59,312 nucleotides of DNA. Origin: Thermodesulfobacterium thermophilum DSM 1276 (GTDB lineage Bacteria; Desulfobacterota; Thermodesulfobacteria; Thermodesulfobacteriales; Thermodesulfobacteriaceae). Positions 53,630 to 59,312 of this stretch are shown here, in pieces. Numbering within the stretch: the stretch's first letter is position 1; the number at the start of each line of letters is the position of its first letter. The notes beneath the pieces were generated by a model. That model saw nothing but the letters and a program-made list of their open reading frames with translations, was not told the DNA's origin and did not search any database. The stretch is taken from NCBI RefSeq assembly GCF_000421605.1, contig NZ_ATXI01000012.1:1-59312 (forward strand), given 5' to 3'. A program made the translations under genes and the position numbers.

Positions 53630-54829
53630 CTAAAGCTTCCCAAGTTGAGAAATAAGTTCATATATAGGGCCTATAAGTGCGATGATTATGATCAAAAAAA
53701 CTATACCAGCTATACCGATAATAAGAGGCTCAAGAACCTTACTTATAGTTTGAATTAAGTTTTGTATCTGGGTAAAATAATAGTCTGCAAGTATTTTCAT
53801 TTGTTCAGGAAGTCTTCCTGTTTTTTCACCCACATCAACTACTCTAATATCAAAGGGATTAAAAATCTTTTCCTGTTTTAAAGCTTCACTTAAAGATATT
53901 CCAGCAGTTATTTTTTCCTTTACTCTTAAAACTGTTTGTTTCGTAAGCTGGGTCCTTAAAGAATTATACATTAAATCAAAACTTCTTAAAATATCTATCC
54001 CTGTTTCTAAAAGTAAAGAAAAATATTCAAAAAAGAAAGCCAGAAAATTGGATCTTTTTACAAACCCTATTATAGGAATCTTAAGCAAACATTTTTCGAT
54101 AAATATTTGGGTTTTATGGTATTTATACAGTACTATTGCCATCATAGTTAACAACACAGATATAGATAAAATCAAAAGATAGTGCCTTTGAAAAATTTCT
54201 ACAACTTTCATTAGGATAATGGTAGTATAAGGCAGTTTAATCTGCATTTGTTTAAAAATATCTAAAATTTTAGGTAATACATAGAGTAACCAGAAAAGAA
54301 AAGCTGAAGAAATAGAAAATAAGACAAATACAGGATAAATCATAGCTCTTTTGGTCTGAGAAATGATTTCGTCTACCCTATAGAGATGTTTAGCTGCATC
54401 CTCTAAGGTTTTTCCAAGTCTTCCTGTCTCTTCTCCTATTTTAACCAAAAAAATTACTACAGGAGGAAAGATACGTGTTTTACTTATTGCTTCTGAAAGA
54501 GGAGTTCCTGTTAACATATCAGCTATGATTTGAGCTATTTTTCTTTTTAAAAGAGGATTAACCACCGTTTCTTGCAAATCTTTAAGAGCAGAAAGAACAG
54601 GGACACCAGCAGAGATTAAAAAAGCTAAATTATGACAAAACTCAGCCAAATCTTTCCTTTTTATCCTTTTAAAGGCAAACTTTCCACTTAAAAAGGTTGT
54701 TCTATATTTTAAAAGGATTAGCCCTTCTTTAGAAATATAATTGAAAAAATCTTCTAAATTTAAAGCCTCGACCTCTCCTTTTACCTTTAACCCTTCCTGG
54801 TTCAAAGCCTGATATTTATATACTGGCAT
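53630..54829 (-). CDS. mshG: Inner-membrane platform protein MshG (GspF/PilC family)
   Basis: The 399-aa protein has the two repeated T2SSF domains (about residues 65-190 and 265-390), each with a cytoplasmic helical bundle and membrane helices. Signatures: FCHNLAFLISAGVPVLSAL, VKIGEETGRLGKTLEDAA, and FFEYFSLLLETGIDILRSF with VVDVGEKTGRLPEQMK. It organises pilin insertion above the MshE ATPase. Its ATG shares one base with the mshE stop (TAATG). Confidence 0.92.
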   Translation of the reverse strand: MPVYKYQALNQEGLKVKGEVEALNLEDFFNYISKEGLILLKYRTTFLSGKFAFKRIKRKDLAEFCHNLAFLISAGVPVLSALKDLQETVVNPLLKRKIAQIIADMLTGTPLSEAISKTRIFPPVVIFLVKIGEETGRLGKTLEDAAKHLYRVDEIISQTKRAMIYPVFVLFSISSAFLFWLLYVLPKILDIFKQMQIKLPYTTIILMKVVEIFQRHYLLILSISVLLTMMAIVLYKYHKTQIFIEKCLLKIPIIGFVKRSNFLAFFFEYFSLLLETGIDILRSFDLMYNSLRTQLTKQTVLRVKEKITAGISLSEALKQEKIFNPFDIRVVDVGEKTGRLPEQMKILADYYFTQIQNLIQTISKVLEPLIIGIAGIVFLIIIIALIGPIYELISQLGKL

Positions 54830-56469
54830 TAACCAACCACCCTTCTTATTTCTTCAACCGTGGTTATCCCTTGTAAAACCTTGTTTTTGGCATCTTCTCG
54901 TAACGTCTTAATATTTTTTGCCTTCATAAGTTCTAAAAATTCTGGAAAAGTAGCATCTTTAGAAAGAAGTTTAATAAAATCTTCATCTATATACACAATT
55001 TCTGTTATCACCGTTCTTCCAAGATATCCTTTAAACCTACAGGCTTCACACCCTTTACCCTTATAATAAATACCTTCTTTAGGTAGCTCATAATAATCGA
55101 GTAGTTTAGGGTGTGGGAGATATTCTTCTTTACAGTAAGGACAGACTTTTCTAACTAATCTTTGCCCTAAAAGACCTACTAAGGTTGAGGCCAATAAGTC
55201 TGAGGAGATGTTTAGGTCCCTCAAACGAAAAATCGTAGAAAGGGCATTGTTGGTATGTAAGGTAGAAAGGAAAAGATGACCTGTGAGAGCAGCCCTTACT
55301 GCCATCTGAGCAGTTTCTTCATCTCTTATCTCCCCTACCAAGATTACATCAGGGTCTTGTCTTAAAAAGTGTCTTATAGCTTTAGCAAAATTATAACCAA
55401 TGTCCTCGTGTACCTGGGTCTGCCTTATTAAAGGTAACCCGTATTCTATGGGATCTTCTGCCGTAAGTACGTTTTTCTCAAGAAGATTAAGTGTCCTAAG
55501 GCAAGCAAACAAGGTAGTTGTCTTACCAGAACCTGTAGGACCTGTAACCAAAAACATCCCATAAGGAGAGGACATTATCGTTTTAATAAGTTCAACCTGA
55601 TCCTCAGAAAATCCTAAATATGCAAGATGCTGGACATAAGCTCCTGAAGGTAAAAACCTTAAAACGAAATTTTCTCCAAAAGGAGTTCTTACACTCGAAA
55701 TCCTTATATCAAAAGTTTCCCCTAAAAAAGAAAACTGCATTTTTCCATCTTGAGGAAGCCTTGATTCTGCAATGTCCATCAAACCCTTTATTTTAATTAC
55801 GTTTATCAACTTACCGTATACAGCTTTAGGGAAAACTATCAAGGGTTCAAGCACCCCATCTATCCTAACATAAATACGAACACTTCTTTCTGTAGGGCTG
55901 ATATGTAGGTCTGTAGCCCTTTTCATTATACTTAAGATCAAAATTTTCTCTAAAAGTTCTTCCGCATTAAAATCTGCTTGAGGATTAACTTTTAATTTTT
56001 CAACTATAGTAGAAATCTGAGCTTCAACCGGATTTTCTAAAAAATAATAAAATTTTTCTATAGCTTTATTAATCTGTGCAGAAGAAGCAACAACCGGAGA
56101 GACTTTTAATCCTGAAACTCTTGATGCTGCTTCGATTAATTGATAGTTAAAAGGGTCATATATAGCCAATTCAAGGGCTCTGTCTGCGGTTATCCTTATC
56201 GGAAGAACCCCATATTTTCTTGCAAAAGAAGGTGAAATACTATTTAAAGCCTCTTTAGAAGGATTAGTCTGAGATAGATCTACAAAGGGTAGTCGAGATT
56301 GCTTAGCTAAAACTATAGCAATTTCAAGGTCTGTTACCAGACCGGTTCTTACTAAAACCTCTCCTAATTTCTCTCCTGTAGCTTTTTGTTCAAGTAAAGC
56401 AAACTGTATGTACTCTTCAGTGATGAACCCTTCCTCTTTAAGAAGCTGCCCTATAGGCTTTCTTTCCAT
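54829..56469 (-). CDS. mshE: Pilus extension ATPase MshE (GspE/PilB family)
   Basis: The 546-aa hexameric ATPase powers pilus assembly. The N-terminal MshEN-type region has two tandem motif copies (IGQLLKEEGFITEEYIQFAL and KLGEVLVRTGLVTDLEIAIV), the kind that binds cyclic di-GMP in Vibrio MshE, although the first copy lacks the leading Arg. The core has Walker A GPTGSGKTTTLFA, Asp box AEDPIEYGL, Walker B and His box (LFLSTLHTNNA), plus the zinc motif CPYC...CEACRFKGYLG. AGGAAGG supports the start. Confidence 0.93.
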   Translation of the reverse strand: MERKPIGQLLKEEGFITEEYIQFALLEQKATGEKLGEVLVRTGLVTDLEIAIVLAKQSRLPFVDLSQTNPSKEALNSISPSFARKYGVLPIRITADRALELAIYDPFNYQLIEAASRVSGLKVSPVVASSAQINKAIEKFYYFLENPVEAQISTIVEKLKVNPQADFNAEELLEKILILSIMKRATDLHISPTERSVRIYVRIDGVLEPLIVFPKAVYGKLINVIKIKGLMDIAESRLPQDGKMQFSFLGETFDIRISSVRTPFGENFVLRFLPSGAYVQHLAYLGFSEDQVELIKTIMSSPYGMFLVTGPTGSGKTTTLFACLRTLNLLEKNVLTAEDPIEYGLPLIRQTQVHEDIGYNFAKAIRHFLRQDPDVILVGEIRDEETAQMAVRAALTGHLFLSTLHTNNALSTIFRLRDLNISSDLLASTLVGLLGQRLVRKVCPYCKEEYLPHPKLLDYYELPKEGIYYKGKGCEACRFKGYLGRTVITEIVYIDEDFIKLLSKDATFPEFLELMKAKNIKTLREDAKNKVLQGITTVEEIRRVVG

Positions 56470-56483
56470 ACCTTCCTGAACCT

Positions 56484-58262
56484 TTAATAAAATCCTATCC
56501 CAAAATTGCTAATTTCAACAGTTTGAGTGCTACCTCCGGTTGCCTGCGTAAAACCAAACTTAACCGAACTCATAGAAGTAGGTAATTCAAAACAATGAGA
56601 AATTGTGGGGGTTGACGAGTAATCACGGGTTAAATCATTACAGTTAATGCAGTCAACCCATGCTTTGATAAGGGCATAGTTTTGAGGATTGGAACCACAA
56701 TTATTACAGTTTGGATTACACTTTGTTTGGATTTCTATCCTTACCGAGTGTTTCACACCATCCTCTAACCAGGTAGGATTGCTGGTATAACGACACCCTG
56801 AATCTTGATTATTACATACAGGGTTTGTACCCATCGGAGTAGAACCACCGTGCGTCACACTACCTCTTTTAACGATGGCAATATGATTATAAGTCCCTGG
56901 ATCGTTCCTTCCTCCATTCGGATAGACATCAAATTCAACCGCCACAGAATCATAGGACAAACCATCAAAACCTAACCTCTCTCCAGTACCCCCACAGGCA
57001 GTTGTAGGCATACTATCAGCAACCACAGCAAAAGTAAAACCATCTGCGTAATTTCTTGAATCAGAGGAGGTATCAGGGTTTAGGAACCTAAACTCAAAGT
57101 AAGTCCTCATCGTTTTGCCATCAAGCTGATAGGAAGAAGGAAACCAAAAACAACCATAAGATGAGTATGTATTACCTCCCAATTGTAAAACATTACCAAC
57201 TACATTAACTGCATTTTGGTTGTTTTCCGTTTGTAAAAATTGATTGATGTTATTATCGAAAGACACCATAGCTCCTTGAGGTCCTCCTGTAGAAGAAGTT
57301 GACGGATTTATCGTAAGCACCAAGGCCTTTTGAGCGATGTTATCGTTACCTCCGTTAGGGTCTTGGTTATCTCTTACAAAGATGGTTAAAAAGAAACTTC
57401 CCTGTTGAGAAGGGGATCCTGTTAAAGTTAAAACATCAGCTTGTCCCCAGGATGTTTCATCCAGACTCAAACAGTCGTTTGAAATAACATTAGGATCTAT
57501 TGTAATCCCTGAAGGTATCGTCCCCTGCACACACCATCTATACTTCCCGTTTCCTACTAAAAAAGGAACACCTCCTTGGGCATAAACTGTAGCATTGTAT
57601 TGAGAACCAACATACCCATAAGGAAGTTCGTTGTTCAAAATCTTAAGTTGAGATCCTTGACAACCTATCTTTATTCTCAACTCTTCTAAAGTAATCCATT
57701 TGACTACATCGTCATATTCTTCTGGTCTTGCCAAATCGTATGGATAACCATCTATGTTAGGGGTCCCCTGAGGATAAACTCTATAACATGTTTTACCTGA
57801 AGGACAAGACGTAGCATTAGAACCAGTTTGGACATTATAATTTGGACCACCACTTACCACTATAAAAGCTACATTTTCAATTCGATTAGTACAGTTAGGG
57901 TCTGTACATACGATTAAATCAGTAGTTTTTTTCCCACATATTCCTTCTGCTGGGTTGTTAGGATTACTGGTTAAGTTTAGGTCAACAAAATAAACTAGTG
58001 GTTTATTCCACGGGTCATAAGGATTTCTTACTATCTGGTTGAACTCTGTAGAAAGAGGAAGTCTGTTTTCACGAGCAGCAAAACCTATCACAGATTCCAC
58101 AGCTGCATTAACAATCTCTTTGGCTTCTGTAAGTTTAGCTCTTTTAGTAAGAACACCAACTAAACTTGCACCTAACCCAATAAGAAATCCCAAGATTATC
58201 AACACGATAGCAATTTCTATAAGAGTAAAACCTTTTGTATTCTTTATCTCAAAGCTTTTCAT
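56484..58262 (-). CDS. Large minor pilin: prepilin stalk fused to Ig-like and legume-lectin-like domains
   Basis: The 592-aa protein starts as a type IV prepilin: cleavage after Gly11 (KG/FTLIEIAIVLIIL) with Glu at +5. Residues about 40-205 form an unusual cysteine-rich pilin head. Residues about 210-325 look like a putative Ig-type domain (LPYGYVGSQYNATVYAQGG, SGITIDP, GSFFLTIFVRD). Residues about 335-590 look like an L-type lectin: FRFLNPDTS, YADGFTFAVV, LGFDGLSYDSVAVEFDVYPN, YNHIAIVKRG. The Asp and Asn at these places match Ca/Mn and sugar-binding positions. About 20 cysteines suggest disulfides. No ribosome binding site precedes its ATG, so expression may be low, as suits a tip adhesin. 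Confidence 0.8.
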   Translation of the reverse strand: MKSFEIKNTKGFTLIEIAIVLIILGFLIGLGASLVGVLTKRAKLTEAKEIVNAAVESVIGFAARENRLPLSTEFNQIVRNPYDPWNKPLVYFVDLNLTSNPNNPAEGICGKKTTDLIVCTDPNCTNRIENVAFIVVSGGPNYNVQTGSNATSCPSGKTCYRVYPQGTPNIDGYPYDLARPEEYDDVVKWITLEELRIKIGCQGSQLKILNNELPYGYVGSQYNATVYAQGGVPFLVGNGKYRWCVQGTIPSGITIDPNVISNDCLSLDETSWGQADVLTLTGSPSQQGSFFLTIFVRDNQDPNGGNDNIAQKALVLTINPSTSSTGGPQGAMVSFDNNINQFLQTENNQNAVNVVGNVLQLGGNTYSSYGCFWFPSSYQLDGKTMRTYFEFRFLNPDTSSDSRNYADGFTFAVVADSMPTTACGGTGERLGFDGLSYDSVAVEFDVYPNGGRNDPGTYNHIAIVKRGSVTHGGSTPMGTNPVCNNQDSGCRYTSNPTWLEDGVKHSVRIEIQTKCNPNCNNCGSNPQNYALIKAWVDCINCNDLTRDYSSTPTISHCFELPTSMSSVKFGFTQATGGSTQTVEISNFGIGFY

Positions 58263-58272
58263 GTTTTAAGTA

Positions 58273-58301
58273 GAGGATACCTAAAGTTTTCAGGTATCCT
58301 C
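58273..58301 (-). promoter_or_regulatory. Stem-loop between the major pilin and the lectin-pilin genes
   Basis: GAGGATACCT (58273-58282) pairs with AGGTATCCTC (58292-58301), a perfect 10-bp stem with a 9-nt loop. On the transcript it is not followed by a T-run. It could protect the abundant pilin message and limit read-through into the adhesin. An AGGAGG overlaps the stem, so it is probably not usable for the next gene. Confidence 0.6.
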
Positions 58302-58310
58302 CTAGATTAT

Positions 58311-58925
58311 TTAAAAATTCATCCAAATATCTAAATATCCAGAAGAAGGATATTCATTATCATTGCATGTAGCCCCAGCATATCTTGCTATTGATCCAGT
58401 GGTACATTTACCGTCATCCATAGCTCTATCAATGGCTGCTGCTGCTTGAGCTTCTAAATTTCTAAGGGTAATCCATAAACCTGACCTTGTTTGTTCACCA
58501 ACCGTATAGGTTCCGGTAAACATATCGATAGGGCCACCAAAAACATGCTTTGGCACCATAGAGGTTGGATTACTATCCGTAGGGTCACCAGAAATGATGT
58601 TAGCATACTTTAAATGTCTCCATAGATAGCATGACTCTTCATTATTATTATCACAATAACCTCCCTCTACCCAACCATTACCATTCCCATCCGGTGCACC
58701 TGTAAATTTGTTTGAAGCTGTAGGATCATCGCCTGGATAATATCCATACTTGTCATAATAGGTATAAAAAGCTGCGGTAAGCTCCTTAAGTTGGCTTTGA
58801 ATCCTTTTAACCTTAGCATTGTATATCAACTCCTGTCCTTTAAATATGGCACCTAAGATGATACCAATTATCACAAGCACAATCGCCAATTCAACCAAAG
58901 TAAACCCTCGCACCTTAAGCCTCAT
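58311..58925 (-). CDS. Type IV pilin (MshA-like), probable major pilin
   Basis: The 204-aa prepilin has a 7-residue leader (MRLKVRG) cleaved before FTLVELAIVLVIIGIILGAI, with Glu at +5. The long alpha-1 helix leads into a globular head with four or more cysteines and glycine-rich loops (GAPDGNGNGWVEGGYC). A very strong ribosome binding site (AGGAGGTGA) and its first place in the operon suggest high expression, hence major pilin. Similarity to MshA is by context. Confidence 0.88.
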   Translation of the reverse strand: MRLKVRGFTLVELAIVLVIIGIILGAIFKGQELIYNAKVKRIQSQLKELTAAFYTYYDKYGYYPGDDPTASNKFTGAPDGNGNGWVEGGYCDNNNEESCYLWRHLKYANIISGDPTDSNPTSMVPKHVFGGPIDMFTGTYTVGEQTRSGLWITLRNLEAQAAAAIDRAMDDGKCTTGSIARYAGATCNDNEYPSSGYLDIWMNF

Positions 58926-58961
58926 AGTATCACCTCCTGCAATTTTTAAAAATTTTTATTT

Positions 58962-58990
58962 CATTTATTTATTGCTAAATACTTTGTCAA
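58962..58990 (-). promoter_or_regulatory. Candidate promoter of the pilus operon
   Basis: On the minus strand a perfect TTGACA (58990-58985) is followed after 17 nt by TAAATG (58967-58962), 37 nt before the pilin ATG. The -10 is weak. Confidence 0.45.
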
Positions 58991-59163
58991 TACCCTGTAT
59001 TAAATCAAAATTGTAATTTTCATACTTAAAAATCGTAATTCTTAATTACTTTCTATAGTTCTTTCCCAACTTTCATATAAAATCTATTCCATTTTCTATC
59101 TGTAACTACTCCTCTCAATCTTTTTCCCCTGATTCTAAACATATTTCTCCCATATCCTTGGAG

Positions 59164-59225
59164 TACCCCCTTTTTGAGACGGTTATAATGTAGAATGGTG
59201 TGAAAAATTTTAAAAAAGGGGGGTA
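59164..59225. repeat. Inverted repeat near the window edge, possible insertion-sequence end
   Basis: TACCCCCTTTTT (59164-59175) and AAAAAAGGGGGGTA (59212-59225) are near-perfect inverted repeats enclosing TTGAGACGGTTATAATG. The stretch 58991-59312 has no gene I can support: a frame after 59240 (SSPIEQIIKILAKADLPN) runs off the edge and may be the start of a transposase, but I do not recognise it. Confidence 0.4.
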
Positions 59226-59312
59226 AAAAGTATGTGGTCAACTAAGTTCTCCAATTGAACAAATCATTAAAATCCTCGCCAAGGCAGACCTTCCAAACAA
59301 GATGGTTCCTTC

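Noticed and set aside
59053-59241. 62-aa minus-strand frame near the right edge
   Set aside because: It crosses the inverted repeat, has no recognisable domain and no clear ribosome binding site.
1-59312. CRISPR array, tRNA, rRNA or prophage
   Set aside because: No spaced direct repeats, no cloverleaf-like or conserved rRNA sequence, and no phage structural genes were seen. The non-coding gaps are short.

Overview
The window is AT-rich chromosomal DNA, densely packed, with long co-directional operons and no rRNA, tRNA or CRISPR array that I can see. The gene content points to an anaerobic, probably thermophilic, sulfur-metabolising Gram-negative bacterium, most like the Thermodesulfobacteria lineage. 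The reasons are a 16-haem Hmc/Tmc-type transmembrane electron complex, a selenocysteine periplasmic formate dehydrogenase, an 11-subunit complex I without NuoEFG, NiFe-hydrogenase maturation genes, LptD, and Lys/Glu/Ile-rich proteins. The genus is an inference.

Layout. 1-351: decayed transposase. 520-5376: hydrogenase maturation (endopeptidase on +; hypB-hypE-hypA-hypF on -; hypC, hypD and the hydrogenase itself are not here). 5449-10965 (+): trxB, a two-domain PhnD-like lipoprotein, a histidine kinase with a Cys-rich insert in its HAMP region, and a sigma54 response regulator, all overlapping. 11022-12995 (-): a chemoreceptor killed by a nonsense codon and a frameshift. 34422 down to 13050 (-): about 21 kb of tightly spaced genes, Trp-rich TmcD-like protein, HmcE/TmcC, HmcF/TmcB, 16-haem HmcA, a 38-aa HmcD-like peptide, HmcB, HmcC, a cytoplasmic molybdopterin oxidoreductase with a four-cluster ferredoxin subunit, then nuoB-D-I-A-C-H-J-K, an MrpD-like subunit, two small membrane proteins, a second MrpD/NuoL-like subunit, nuoM and nuoN. 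34520-37486 (-): ferritin-like protein, lptD, rlmH. 37746-47954 (+): Sec-containing fdhA, fdhB, fdhE, moeA-PBP fusion, and two tandem phenylacetate-CoA ligase/ACT pairs. 58925 down to 47961 (-): an MSHA-like type IV pilus operon, including a pilin fused to Ig-like and legume-lectin-like domains. The right edge holds an inverted repeat that may be the end of an insertion sequence.

How it fits together (inference). Periplasmic formate dehydrogenase, and a hydrogenase matured by the Hyp proteins, would feed electrons to periplasmic cytochromes. The Hmc/Tmc-type complex would pass them across the membrane to the quinone pool or to cytoplasmic HdrD-like sites. The complex I-like machine has four antiporter-type subunits and lies directly behind a MopB/ferredoxin pair that could replace the missing NADH module.

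The most unusual items are the modified complex I locus, the merged Hmc/Tmc operon, the pilin-lectin fusion, two pilus genes each put out of frame by a 9-nt homopolymer, an apparent ATT start codon for rlmH, and four small membrane-protein genes, three of them under 60 codons.
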